Made by a program: the position numbers and the translations under genes
Shown: positions 27,218-35,711 of the stretch, in pieces
Position numbering within the stretch: the stretch's first letter is position 1
Layout of the letters: each line of letters starts with the position of its first letter
DNA from: Nitrospira sp.
GTDB taxonomy: Bacteria > Nitrospirota > Nitrospiria > Nitrospirales > Nitrospiraceae
Reading direction: 5' to 3'
Assembly: GCA_019636875.1 (NCBI GenBank)
Contig: JAHBWR010000010.1
Location: 1 to 60,907 of the forward strand
Length of the DNA: 60,907 nt
Notes under the pieces: model-generated
The model's database searches: none
What the model was told of the DNA's origin: nothing
What the model saw: only the letters and a program-made list of their open reading frames with translations

Positions 27218-27392
27218 AGACTTGAGGTGTGCGCACCGGTTAACCCTCCCACCTTGTCGACATTGTGTGGCGTCACCTGATTCCTTTTGAGCGGCTCCCG
27301 CTCCACATGCAGAATCTAAGCTCCTTCAACTACATGCGGTGCCTGCTACGCCAGAGCCTCCTTGCTAGAACGGCTGTCAAGCGCCTGTCGAT

Positions 27393-28391
27393 TCAGACGG
27401 AGGTCGGAAGCTCTGTGTCGGGATCAGTCGCCGTAGAGAGTGCGGTGACGGCCGGGCTTCGCTGGTCTTTGACGTAGACGCTGCCTTTCAAGGCTTTGGC
27501 TCGTTTCTTAAGCTCCGAGGAGATTTTGCTCACGTCGCCGGGGTGAGAAATGGGAGATCGTTCATTGGTGACGACAGCAATTGAGAGGCTCATGATCGGA
27601 AACTGCTCTTTATTTCCCCGACGGTCCACGGAGTCGATACAACCCTTGAGTCGATCTTCACGGTCGTAGAAATCTGAGATCACCAGGTCAAATCGTTTGA
27701 TGATGGTCTGACAGATCGTATCGATGGTGTCGGGTCGGCTCATGAAGACAAAGTCGTCCCCCCCAACATGGCCGACGAATCCCTCAGGCCCAGCCAGTTC
27801 GCCAACCACTGTCGTCAGGATGCGGCAAGCCACAATGAGCACTTCATCTCCACGTCCATAGCCGTAGCGATCGTTGAACGATTTGAAATTGTCGATATCC
27901 AGGTACGCGAGTGCAAAGGGCTGTTGGCTGTGAATCCTGGAGGTGGTTTCAGCGAGGATCGTGGTGTTGCCGGGAAGGCGAGTGAGGGGATTTGCATCGA
28001 GCGAGCGGGTCAAGCGGCTGAGGCAGAGGCGGATACGATGCACGATGTCTTCTGCCCGGTAGGGGATTGTGATGAAGTCGTCAACCCCCAATGAGCCCCA
28101 GTCAATATCATTGAGCCGGCTCTCACGGACGAAGACAATCAGCGGCAGACGCCCCAGGAAGGCATCCAGCTTGAGATTGCGCGTGAGTGTTTCCACCGAA
28201 TGGCCTCCCGCTCCTTCAGCGGCCAGGATGAGACAGGGGGGATCGTGGACGAGTTCATGCAGTGCCAGGTCGGGCAGATGGCCTTCCACAACTTGGAAGC
28301 CGGCCCTCTCTAGAACCGAGGTCATCGTCAGGGCAGAAGCTGGGTCATTATGGAAGAGTAAGACTCTCTGGCTGGTTGGAGAACAGTTCAT
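27393..28391 (-). CDS. Pseudo-receiver GGDEF (GGDDF) protein
   Basis: The 332-residue product has an N-terminal receiver-like domain (about 8-125). The phosphoacceptor position after the third strand reads CLILAAEG, without the Asp, so it probably cannot be phosphorylated the normal way. A GGDEF domain follows (about 135-310) with AYLDIDNFKSFNDRYGYGRGDEV (in parts) and the signature GGDDF at residues 210-214. The fourth residue, usually Glu, is Asp. A subfamily with this variant exists, and its cyclase activity varies. It overlaps the HDOD gene start by 4 bp and is the last of three linked genes. Likely role: c-di-GMP synthesis or sensing. Confidence 0.85.
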   Translation of the reverse strand: MNCSPTSQRVLLFHNDPASALTMTSVLERAGFQVVEGHLPDLALHELVHDPPCLILAAEGAGGHSVETLTRNLKLDAFLGRLPLIVFVRESRLNDIDWGSLGVDDFITIPYRAEDIVHRIRLCLSRLTRSLDANPLTRLPGNTTILAETTSRIHSQQPFALAYLDIDNFKSFNDRYGYGRGDEVLIVACRILTTVVGELAGPEGFVGHVGGDDFVFMSRPDTIDTICQTIIKRFDLVISDFYDREDRLKGCIDSVDRRGNKEQFPIMSLSIAVVTNERSPISHPGDVSKISSELKKRAKALKGSVYVKDQRSPAVTALSTATDPDTELPTSV

Positions 28392-29227
28392 AGGTAATCG
28401 TCGATGGTCGTGAACTCACTCGATGCTTTGTCGATGCACTCCACTAAGCCCTGCTCATCCAGTCCAACCAGCTCCCAGGCTGGTTTGGAAAGTGGTGGAA
28501 TCAGATCATCTCCCGGATTGCCACAGGCTAACCCTTTGACCAGGATATCGGCCACATGGACGATGGCTGTTTGCAGCACGGCTTCTTTAGCGAGAGGTGG
28601 GTTGTGATGGTAGAGGATCGGCTCGCGCAGGGTGATCGGTAAGTGCCATGCGTCGGCGAGAGAGCCGCCGATATCGGCATGGGACAGCCCTGTCAGTTCC
28701 TGCTCCACGTCGAGGAGTGAACGGGCACTCCCGGTCGTGAATTCGTCTTTGATGCAGTTCCCTACGTCCGGCCATTTGACGTAGAGGACGACTTTTCCGA
28801 TGTCATGAAGGAGGCCGGAGACGAACAGTTCCTCGGGGTTCTTGATCTCGAGCCTGATGGCGAGGAGATTGGCGGTGATCGCAACACCGAGCGAGTGTCG
28901 CCACAACTGATCCATGCCGGCATCTTTCATGATACTGAGGGCCGAGGCACAGAGTGTCAGCCCCTTGACGACGTTGAAACCCAGCACGATGACGGCGTGG
29001 GAGACGGAGCCGATTCGAGAGGGGAATCCGTAAAATGGTGAGTTGGCGAGCCTCAGGACTTTTGCCGCGAGGACCTGATCCTTCTCGATGATGGAGCCGA
29101 TTTCCTCAGTCGAGACGTTGGGACGACCGATCATGGCGGCAATCCGCTGCACGACATGGGGAAGCGTGGGGAGGTCTCCGAGCTTTTCGATTCGATTGCG
29201 CAGGTCTGTCGGATCGAACCTGGTCAT
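28388..29227 (-). CDS. HDOD domain signalling protein
   Basis: A 279-residue single-domain HDOD protein. It begins with the family core LGDLPTLPHVVQRIAAMI, then EIGSIIEKDQVLAAKVLRLANSPFYG (in two parts), VSHAVIVLGFNVVKGL and the HD-like LLHDIGKVVLY, followed by ADIGGSLADAWHLP. HDOD proteins are regulatory relatives of HD-GYP and often lack phosphodiesterase activity; they act by protein contacts. It is coupled to the GGDEF gene by an ATGA overlap and lies 5 bp after the upstream small gene. A three-gene signalling operon is therefore likely. Confidence 0.9.
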   Translation of the reverse strand: MTRFDPTDLRNRIEKLGDLPTLPHVVQRIAAMIGRPNVSTEEIGSIIEKDQVLAAKVLRLANSPFYGFPSRIGSVSHAVIVLGFNVVKGLTLCASALSIMKDAGMDQLWRHSLGVAITANLLAIRLEIKNPEELFVSGLLHDIGKVVLYVKWPDVGNCIKDEFTTGSARSLLDVEQELTGLSHADIGGSLADAWHLPITLREPILYHHNPPLAKEAVLQTAIVHVADILVKGLACGNPGDDLIPPLSKPAWELVGLDEQGLVECIDKASSEFTTIDDYL

Positions 29228-29232
29228 GTTGT

Positions 29233-29565
29233 CTAAGTTTCCTCGATCGCAGGTCTCAGGCCATGGGTGGTCCGTAGATGTATGCGAAGAGCCTGAAGGA
29301 TAAGCTGCTGAACGTGATCGTGCGCGACATGCCGAAACCGATGGTCGAGTTCCGCTTCAAGCTCCGCAAGGGTTTTTCCGCCGGAGTCCAGAGCCTCGCC
29401 ATCTACATACACTGATGGCAGGTCCATCTGTCGGAGCCGTTCGATCATGGCGGCATCCAAGATCGTTCCGGCCGCTACAATGGGAAGTCCATTGGCGTTC
29501 GTGACGGGTTTCGCCAGGATCATGTTCGGCTCTAGGTCCTGAGGTACCACCCGTCTCATCGGCAT
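29233..29565 (-). CDS. Small accessory protein of the HDOD/GGDEF operon
   Basis: The 110-residue product starts MPMRRVVPQDLEPNMILAKP and continues NANGLPIVAAGTILDAAMIERL. This short beta-rich module is often found beside or at the front of HDOD and HD-GYP proteins. The second half is helical with several His (HRFRHVAHDHVQQ). ATG 29565 is preceded by AGGA at 6 nt. The longer frame to 29712 lacks a ribosome site. As first gene of the operon it may tune the HDOD protein; that is inference. Confidence 0.75.
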   Translation of the reverse strand: MPMRRVVPQDLEPNMILAKPVTNANGLPIVAAGTILDAAMIERLRQMDLPSVYVDGEALDSGGKTLAELEAELDHRFRHVAHDHVQQLILQALRIHLRTTHGLRPAIEET

Positions 29566-29845
29566 TGAGTTCCTGATATTCCGATAATATTCCAACCAGT
29601 TACGAAGAGTCGACACAACACGATCAGGGTAGGAGAGCTTGCCGGTTCTCATCCTCTTATCGGACTCCGAGCACCATTTCTGAAGGTGTGGGCATCGGCG
29701 TGACATCGCCATCTGTGTTTACTGCGACTCGTTGATGGGTCGGCATCTTCTTAATCAAGGAATCAGGTGGGAGCCTTATCCAGGGCCAAGTAGAGGGAAC
29801 TGTGGGCTTGAGAAATTCTGACAGGATCGTATAGGGTCTCACGCT

Positions 29846-30142
29846 ATGAATGTAAATCTCTCACACATAAACAGGTGGAATGTGTTGAGCGGCGCCGTGT
29901 TGATGGCTGTCGTCATACAGGCATGCACGATCGTTCCTCCTTCTCCTCCGGTTGAGCCAAGGCCAAATCCAGTTGGAGATCAATCGGCTAAAGTACGCGA
30001 ACTACGAAAACAGATTCGTGAGCGCGATCAACGCATTGAGGAGTTAGAGTCCCAACTGGAAGCGTTGAAATTGATCGATCAGGATTCTATTAAACAGAAA
30101 ATCCCGATTAGGCCGCCTACGACACTGAAATCGCTCGAATGA
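29846..30142 (+). CDS. Small coiled-coil lipoprotein
   Basis: A 98-residue product with a signal peptide ending at Cys27 in AVVIQAC, a plausible lipobox. A Pro-rich stretch follows (PPSPPVEPRPNP), then a charged heptad region (KVRELRKQIRERDQRIEELESQ, in parts, about 50-75) that should form a coiled coil. No enzymatic features. It resembles small Lpp-like or spacer lipoproteins. A weak TTGAGA/TATAGG pair (16-bp spacer) sits so close to the ATG that the message could be nearly leaderless. Confidence 0.65.
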   Translation: MNVNLSHINRWNVLSGAVLMAVVIQACTIVPPSPPVEPRPNPVGDQSAKVRELRKQIRERDQRIEELESQLEALKLIDQDSIKQKIPIRPPTTLKSLE

Positions 30143-30611
30143 CGGGCGTGACCTTCTAAGATACTCGAATCTGCAGCCTCCTCATTGCGTGGTTATCCGT
30201 AATCTCTTTCCTCTCTGGCTCACAAGCTATTTTCAGATGACTTCATTCGTGTTGGTGAGACGAACCGAGACGGTATCGGATGCCCTTATCCCCCTCCCCG
30301 CGTTTATCCTGAAGGCTATCACTGGTATCTGAATCGATACATCTAAGTATCCGATCCGATACGAATGATGATCGGGCACATTGCTTCGCCTAAACACAGC
30401 TTGTTGAGTACAGCCTGATAAATCCGGCGATTCGTACGCGATTCCTTCCGGGCACAAGCATTGCTCATGATTGCACCCTATCGTTCGACTTGTGGGTAAC
30501 AACACGATCGTCAGCCCTTGCGGAGGTAATTGAGGCGCCTCGCAACGAGGGAGCACGACCCTATGGGGGCGGTTAGGGTGTTCAAAATGAGAACCTTGAA
30601 AGGAGGGAACA
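30143..30611. other. Intergenic stretch, 469 bp, no gene supported
   Basis: A reverse frame (30233-30718) exists but overlaps the next gene's start and has no ribosome site. The stretch contains GTATC/GATAC and GAGGCGCCTC palindromes. It ends with a strong AGGAGG for the gene at 30612, so it may be a long leader. Confidence 0.35.
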
Positions 30612-31580
30612 ATGAACGTCGACAGCTTGTTACAGAACTCATATCGGTTTCGAAGAAAGCTGGCAGAACTCGGGCCGCACCTTTTCAGCTTTGCTGTTCT
30701 GATCGGCGGCCTCGTCAACGCTCAGAGCAGTATTGGGGGGGAGAGCTATGGGTATCCAGTTAGTCGTGAAAAGGTTGTGATCGACAAGAATAAGTTCGAC
30801 TTCAAGGGCACACTTGAATGGGACTTTGTCTATGAAAATGGTCAAATGGCCCCGCACCTGACGGGCGAGATTGACCTAAAAGATGCTGGTGGGCAGTGCG
30901 GGCGGATGCGAATGGACTACTACGGTGGTGCGCATCTCTTTCTCACCACAAGATACGGTGGGGAAGTCTGTGCAAAGGGAGACTCGCGGCAAAGCTGGAC
31001 AGTCGACCTCAATTCCTACGAGAGCAATAAAGTCAACGAAGTGAAGGTATCCATTGAAAAGAAAACCGCAAGTAAAGATTGGTCGATCCTTGAATCGCAG
31101 ACTGTCAAGTTTGAACCAGTACATGACAAGGTCAAGATCACTGAAGACGGGTTTGACTTCGGAGGGGACACTTTTGTGGCGGGGGCGCCGACCAACTCGG
31201 CAGATGTAACCTGGGTTTGGAAGGAGGGGAAGGTAACCCCTCAGGTCACCGGTCGGCTGCACATCAATAACGCCGCCAGTGCGTGCGCCAGACTACACCT
31301 AGAATATTTTACGGCTGAGGGTCTCGTCGCAGACAAATACGGTGACAAATTTTGTGCCTCGGACAACTCTCACTACTACAACGATGTTGACCTGAGTAAG
31401 TATAGCGATGGGAAGCTGACGAGCATCACGATCAATCTCCAAACGCTTCGGGCTGATGGGACCTGGAAAACCATCGGTATGACCAGTTCGACCTTTGCCG
31501 TCCCTAAATGTGATGAGCCGCCCTGCGGTACATTCAGGCTGAGCGGTGGAAGCATCGGTGGCCTCTTTGACGCTCAGTGA
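30612..31580 (+). CDS. Exported protein with two tandem copies of an unknown Cys-containing domain
   Basis: The 322-residue product has a late hydrophobic signal segment (LFSFAVLIGGLVNAQ, ending near residue 39). Two homologous beta-rich units follow, about 52-168 and 170-295. Each starts with a DF-G strand (NKFDFKGTLEWDF, DGFDFGGDTFV). Each continues with a G-M/V-x-P-x-x-TG strand (GQMAPHLTGEI, GKVTPQVTGRL). Both then have CxRMRxDYY or CARLHLEYF, a second Cys in EVCAKG or KFCASD, and a closing NEVKVSIE or TSITINLQ strand. The matching Cys positions suggest one disulfide per unit. A third Cys pair (KCDEPPC) ends the protein. No known family recognised. AGGAGGG precedes the ATG. Confidence 0.7.
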   Translation: MNVDSLLQNSYRFRRKLAELGPHLFSFAVLIGGLVNAQSSIGGESYGYPVSREKVVIDKNKFDFKGTLEWDFVYENGQMAPHLTGEIDLKDAGGQCGRMRMDYYGGAHLFLTTRYGGEVCAKGDSRQSWTVDLNSYESNKVNEVKVSIEKKTASKDWSILESQTVKFEPVHDKVKITEDGFDFGGDTFVAGAPTNSADVTWVWKEGKVTPQVTGRLHINNAASACARLHLEYFTAEGLVADKYGDKFCASDNSHYYNDVDLSKYSDGKLTSITINLQTLRADGTWKTIGMTSSTFAVPKCDEPPCGTFRLSGGSIGGLFDAQ

Positions 31581-31690
31581 TCCCGCTCCGCCAAAGCGAT
31601 GTTGCGATTCGCAGCTAACACACGACTGGCAGTGGAGTGGTTGTACAAGATGAGTCGGGCGATCGATCACGTGAAACGGAGGAAAGAACA

Positions 31691-32416
31691 ATGAAAGCGA
31701 ATCATATCTGGAGTGGGCTTGTGATTATGAGTGTCTGGTGCATGGTGTCAACGGGGGCACTGGCTGAACGGTATGAGCAGGAGCTCAGGCTTGCCGAGGT
31801 TTCGGAACCCACGAAGATCTCGGGGTTCTCCGGAACCAAGTATCGTGTCGCTGTGCCGGATAGTCAGGGGGACGAGTACGCGCTGTACGGGATCACATCC
31901 GAGGAGCGTCGAGACAATCCCTGTTATGTGACAGTCAGAACGGAGAACATTAATGATTCGGGAAAGACACTCGATTTGAAGAAGGATCTATGTGGAGGCA
32001 AGGAAACCAGTAGTCCGATCAAGGCGGAGTATTTGAATAAAGAATACGACAAGCGGGTATTTATGACGGGCGTCTCGGTCTGCATGAATAATGACAACAC
32101 ACGGGTAAAGGGTATTCGGATCCGCGGAAAACAGCTAGGCGATGATGGCAGCCTCATCGACCTAAAGGAAAGTACCGTTCCCGAAAATAGATCAGGGTTG
32201 TCGGCATACAATACGTCCCCCACGTCCACGCCGACCGACATGCGCGCACACTGTAACGATAACTGGAAGAAATGGGCACAATGTCCCGATGCCCACATCG
32301 CAACAGCAGCAATCCTCCATTATGAGGCGGGGAAAGAGCCTCGATCGTTGACGGGTCTTGAGTTGGAGTGCCGAAGAGTGGCTCTACCGGGTACAAGAGC
32401 AGTGCGGGCTGAGTAG
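31691..32416 (+). CDS. Secreted protein of unknown function
   Basis: The 241-residue product has a clear signal peptide (KANHIWSGLVIMSVWCMVST, cleavage after GALA). The mature part (about 216 residues) is beta-rich, with at least six Cys spread from NPCYVTV to LECRRV, which suggests a disulfide-stabilised extracytoplasmic protein. The C-terminal part (CNDNWKKWAQCPDAHIATA, ending GLELECRRVAL) resembles secreted beta-prism-like folds only in a general way. ATG 31691 has GGAGGAAAG upstream. It lies 110 bp after the tandem-domain gene on the same strand, so they may be expressed together. Confidence 0.65.
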   Translation: MKANHIWSGLVIMSVWCMVSTGALAERYEQELRLAEVSEPTKISGFSGTKYRVAVPDSQGDEYALYGITSEERRDNPCYVTVRTENINDSGKTLDLKKDLCGGKETSSPIKAEYLNKEYDKRVFMTGVSVCMNNDNTRVKGIRIRGKQLGDDGSLIDLKESTVPENRSGLSAYNTSPTSTPTDMRAHCNDNWKKWAQCPDAHIATAAILHYEAGKEPRSLTGLELECRRVALPGTRAVRAE

Positions 32417-32425
32417 ATTCTGTGG

Positions 32426-32452
32426 CCCCCCATCACTCATGCTGGTGGGGGG
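32426..32452. terminator. GC-rich hairpin between convergent genes
   Basis: CCCCCCATCA and TGGTGGGGGG pair over 10 bp (one G-T) around a 7-nt loop. It spans the gap between the convergent stops at 32416 and 32433. There is no clear T-run, so termination is a guess. Confidence 0.45.
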
Positions 32453-32807
32453 CTGCTGAGGCGGTCGGCATGGGGGCAGAAATGCATCCCTCGATGAACT
32501 CAACCTTGCATTGCCATGAGGATGCCGCCTCATTCACGTGGCTGATCACATCTGCCGACTTCACTATGCTGGGGCTAATATCCACGAGCACATGACCTGG
32601 GACGAGATTAAAATTGACCCCCGTCACACCAGGAATGGCTTGTAGGACCTTCTGCATCTCTGTTTCCTTGCTGCTACAGCCAACTCCGCTCAGTGTCAAG
32701 GGAAGCCTCTCCTTGATCGGCGGAGTTGCCGAAACTGGCAAGGAGATGGCAAGGCTTACGAGAACAAGCGCGGTTGATATGGTTCGATGACACTGGACGT
32801 TGGGCAT
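32433..32807 (-). CDS. Exported HMA-like small protein without a full CxxC
   Basis: The 124-residue product has a signal peptide (TALVLVSLAISLPVSA). A heavy-metal-associated-like ferredoxin fold follows (LTLSGVGCSSKETEMQKVL, AIPGVTGVNFNLVPGHVLVD). The metal loop reads GVGCSS, so the MxCxxC pair of true metallochaperones is reduced to one Cys. Two more Cys lie near the end (WQCKVEFIEGC) and the tail is His-bearing (PHQHE). It could bind a metal through the C-terminal residues, but that is inference. ATG 32807 has GGGGAG upstream; the frame to 33230 overlaps the divergent gene and is unlikely. Confidence 0.7.
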   Translation of the reverse strand: MPNVQCHRTISTALVLVSLAISLPVSATPPIKERLPLTLSGVGCSSKETEMQKVLQAIPGVTGVNFNLVPGHVLVDISPSIVKSADVISHVNEAASSWQCKVEFIEGCISAPMPTASAAPHQHE

Positions 32808-33000
32808 GACATGAACTCCCCTATTGGTCGGCTCGACGTTGCACTTACTAGGACACACGTGTGTATAGGGTACAGGAGGCCCATTCCGTTGTCGAGGTGG
32901 TGTCCAGTGGAGTGCAGGTTTCCCTATCCGCCAGTACGGTTCGCATAGGATGATGAAAGGCGATGGACTCGGTCTTGGAATCCAGCGATAATATGGGCCT

Positions 33001-33828
33001 ATGACGGATAACTCCCATCGAGCCTGGCCGGAAGTCGTAGGGTTGATTCCTGCTGCCGGACGAGCGAAGCGTCTCCAGCCGTTCCCCTGTAGTAAGGAAT
33101 TGTTTCCTGTAGGGTTCACGAACGATCCACAGACCGGGTTGCCGAGACCGAAGGTGGCAGCGCACTTTCTCCTGGAAAAATTCAAAGCCGCCGGTATTTT
33201 GAAGACCTTTATCGTCATCCGCGAGGGCAAATGGGATATTCCTCACTATTTTCAAGAGGGACAAGGGGTAGGACTCTCGCTTGCGTACCTCGTGATTCCG
33301 GGGTCCGCCGGTCCCCCAGACACTCTCGATCGTGCATATCCATTCATCATGCAGAACCGGATTGCGTTCGGCTTTCCTGACATTCTCTTCGGTCCATCCG
33401 ATGCCTATGGACGATTACTCGAACAACAGGAGAGAACTGAGGCGGACGTCGTGCTCGGTCTGCACCGCATTGAGGATACACGCATCTGGGATATGGTGGA
33501 CAGCGACGAGGACGGTTGGGTCCGTGAGCTCGTGATGAAACCAGCTTCGACCACACTGACGTTCGGCTGGTGTTTTGCCGTCTGGACACCGACTTTCTCC
33601 GAGTTCTTGCATCAGTTCCTCCGTGCTGATGAGACAAAACGGAATATGTCCGTCCTAGCAAGCACGGCGAACGACCCTGGAGGGGACTTAGCAGTGGGAG
33701 TCGTATTTCAGGCAGCGCTCAAAGCCGGTCTGAGGATTCAGTCGGTGAAGTTTCCACAGGATGGGTATCTCGACATCGGCACGCCGGAAAACCTTGCTCG
33801 AGCAGTACGGCAACAGGCTGCAGGGTGA
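33001..33828 (+). CDS. Sugar-nucleotide nucleotidyltransferase-like protein
   Basis: A 275-residue single-domain protein of the glucose-1-phosphate nucleotidylyltransferase fold. It has the signature loop GLIPAAGRAKRLQPFPCSKELFPVG (residues about 14-38; the Lys is in SKELFPVG). A product-site segment FGFPDILF and a late DIGTPENLARAV complete the family pattern. It lacks the left-handed beta-helix of GlmU- or GlgC-like enzymes. The central GxxxxFxGD-type Asp is represented by FPD, not GD. Substrate unknown; no sugar or capsule genes are adjacent. Start ATG 33001 has no strong ribosome site. Confidence 0.78.
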   Translation: MTDNSHRAWPEVVGLIPAAGRAKRLQPFPCSKELFPVGFTNDPQTGLPRPKVAAHFLLEKFKAAGILKTFIVIREGKWDIPHYFQEGQGVGLSLAYLVIPGSAGPPDTLDRAYPFIMQNRIAFGFPDILFGPSDAYGRLLEQQERTEADVVLGLHRIEDTRIWDMVDSDEDGWVRELVMKPASTTLTFGWCFAVWTPTFSEFLHQFLRADETKRNMSVLASTANDPGGDLAVGVVFQAALKAGLRIQSVKFPQDGYLDIGTPENLARAVRQQAAG

Positions 33829-33867
33829 TGCCAAAACGAGCAGAGCGTCTTATTGCCCACGGGCGAC

Positions 33868-34320
33868 TTACTTCGATTGGACCAGAAACGCTTTCGAACG
33901 AGCATTACCACCGCTGGCGATGACATCGATGAACGACATACCGGGCTGAACATCGGGAACGGTTGCCTCAATCGTTGTCTCGTTGACATACCGATAATCG
34001 ATCTTGGTGGAACCGGCTGCACTAAACGCAAGGCCTCGGAAACAGTCCTTAGTTCCAAACTGCTCCCCTCGAATCGTGACGGTCTGACCAGGTTTGGCCT
34101 CGTCCGGTTCCACTGTGATGATTCTTGGCTTCTTGCTGCTGTCGCAGACGGGGTCTTTTTCGACGGTTCGCTCGTCGTGTCCTTTGATCGATTGCGTGTC
34201 GTGTAACGTATAGCCGGCGCCGTCGACGATCACGCCTTCTTCTGCAAACGAACGTTGAGCGAATGAGAGCATCGCCAGGAACGACAGTGCGGCGAGTGAC
34301 AATAGGAATCGGGGAGTCAT
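33868..34320 (-). CDS. Exported IPT/TIG-domain protein
   Basis: A 150-residue protein with a signal peptide (LLSLAALSFLAMLSFAQRSFA). A single IPT/TIG immunoglobulin-like domain spans about 70-150. The domain shows the typical start PRIITVEPDEAKPGQTVTI, then GEQFGTKDCFRGLAFS, ETTIEATVPDVQPG and a closing FIDVIASGGNARSKAFLV. Two Cys (DPVC and KDCF) could pair. AGGAGG lies upstream of ATG 34320. It follows the binding-protein gene after 22 bp on the same strand, so the two probably work together at the cell surface or in the periplasm. Confidence 0.82.
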   Translation of the reverse strand: MTPRFLLSLAALSFLAMLSFAQRSFAEEGVIVDGAGYTLHDTQSIKGHDERTVEKDPVCDSSKKPRIITVEPDEAKPGQTVTIRGEQFGTKDCFRGLAFSAAGSTKIDYRYVNETTIEATVPDVQPGMSFIDVIASGGNARSKAFLVQSK

Positions 34321-34342
34321 TCGGACCTCCTTCTCTTCGAAG

Positions 34343-35164
34343 TTACTTGCTCGACATTGGGATATAGGTTTCTCCGACGATCGCTTGGCCGATTGGGGAG
34401 AGGGCGAAGTCAGTAAACGCATCAACCAGGGCATTCGGATCGTGTTGTGACAGGAGCAGCAGAGGCCGTCGCAGGCTATATCGCCCGTCCTGCACGGTCG
34501 GCGTTTCAGGCTCGACATGATCGACCTGTAGGAGACGCACGGCGACACCGTGGGCTACAGCTGAACGACCTGTACTCAGTGGCACATAGGCCACCGCAGA
34601 CAGTGGCGGAAGCGTACCGACGACTGTCTTCACGACCATGTCGTCGTCGGCGATCATGGTAGCCGTATGAGGAGTTTTCCCCCAAATGCCAAGGCGTGAT
34701 TCGAACGCCTTCCGGAGAGGTTGATCGGTCGGCCGGTTGATCAGCAGGATTCTCGTCTCCGGTCCTCCCACCTCCGACCAGTCTTTGATCGTTCCAGAAA
34801 AAATATCGGCGACCTGCTGCAAGGTGGCGTCTTTGGTGAAGTTGGAGAAATGAACTAAGATGCCGATTCCGTCCCAACCGATCTGTGTTGCCTGGAACTC
34901 TCGATCCGCAGCCCCCGTGATAGCGATGTGGGCATGGCCTGTCTTCACCAATTCGAGTGGGTCGGAGTCCTTCTCCCATAGGATGTCGACATAGACACGA
35001 GGGTTGGCCTTTTCAAAGGCTCGTGCCATCGCTTCAATGGTGGTCTGCTCCGGTCCGTTACCGGCGAGCGTGAGGCTTCCTGCCAACTGGCTCCAGGTCA
35101 CGGTCGGCGACAGGAAGAGCATCAAGCTGCCAATCAGGGCAGTGAGTAGTCCGTTTGTTGTCAT
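34343..35164 (-). CDS. PstS-like periplasmic binding protein without a transporter
   Basis: The 273-residue product has a signal peptide (LLTALIGSLMLFLSPTVTWS). A PBP-like domain of the phosphate type follows: SLTLAGNGPEQTTIEAMARAF, HIAITGAADREF, the FSGTIKDWSEVGGPETRILL block typical of PstS-like proteins (in two parts), and SPIGQAIVG near the end. The usual SGT phosphate motif at the first loop is replaced by AGNGPEQTT. No permease or ATPase gene is adjacent, so it is an orphan binding or sensory protein. It lies between an FmdB-type protein and an IPT protein in one reverse-strand row. No clear ribosome site was seen at ATG 35164. Confidence 0.8.
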   Translation of the reverse strand: MTTNGLLTALIGSLMLFLSPTVTWSQLAGSLTLAGNGPEQTTIEAMARAFEKANPRVYVDILWEKDSDPLELVKTGHAHIAITGAADREFQATQIGWDGIGILVHFSNFTKDATLQQVADIFSGTIKDWSEVGGPETRILLINRPTDQPLRKAFESRLGIWGKTPHTATMIADDDMVVKTVVGTLPPLSAVAYVPLSTGRSAVAHGVAVRLLQVDHVEPETPTVQDGRYSLRRPLLLLSQHDPNALVDAFTDFALSPIGQAIVGETYIPMSSK

Positions 35165-35219
35165 GGCATAGCAGGAATGAGGGCGGACTCCACTGCAAGG
35201 GGCGATGGGGGTGTGATGG

Positions 35220-35540
35220 TTATGATCCAGAACTCGATTCTCCTTGGGATGGTGAGTCTGAATCGGACGACATGTTCGGAGGGGGCATGTTGCGCTTGGC
35301 ATTCAGCGGTGGCAGTTTAGTGAACCGTTGCATTCGCTCCTGTCCCATCGCCTTGGCTTTGATCTCGGTGAATCCTGGTTTACGGTCACCGCTCACAGAA
35401 GACGAAAACGAAGACATGAGGCGTGTCGCCTGCCTGGCACGACAATGAGGACACTCGGTGTCTTCAACCCTCGCGTAGACTGATTGAGTGGCTTCGAATT
35501 GCTGGTCACACTGCCCACAACGGTATTCATACAGTGGCAC
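35220..35540 (-). CDS. FmdB-family zinc-ribbon protein
   Basis: The 106-residue product begins MPLYEYRCGQCDQQFEATQS, the exact FmdB/CxxC-CxxC start. The second knuckle is in TECPHCRARQATRL, giving one four-Cys zinc ribbon over residues 8-36. The rest is low-complexity, rich in Ser and Pro. FmdB-type proteins are putative regulators without a fixed role. It is the first gene of the row leading to the binding protein (55-bp gap). Confidence 0.88.
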   Translation of the reverse strand: MPLYEYRCGQCDQQFEATQSVYARVEDTECPHCRARQATRLMSSFSSSVSGDRKPGFTEIKAKAMGQERMQRFTKLPPLNAKRNMPPPNMSSDSDSPSQGESSSGS

Positions 35541-35711
35541 AGTGATGGTTCCTTTCCATACCTGAATTGAACAACCTGAACGAAATCAGTTCAGCAGTGT
35601 GATGCAGGCCTTGACAAGCTGCCGTGCTCTAGGCGATCTTGACCGGCCTACACAATCAGTTTATTGTAACAAGTTACGCCGCTTAACTGCCAGCTGTATA
35701 GGAGGGTTTCG

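Noticed and set aside
30233..30718. Reverse ORF of 161 residues upstream of the tandem-domain gene
   Set aside because: It overlaps the start of a well-supported forward gene and has no good start signal.
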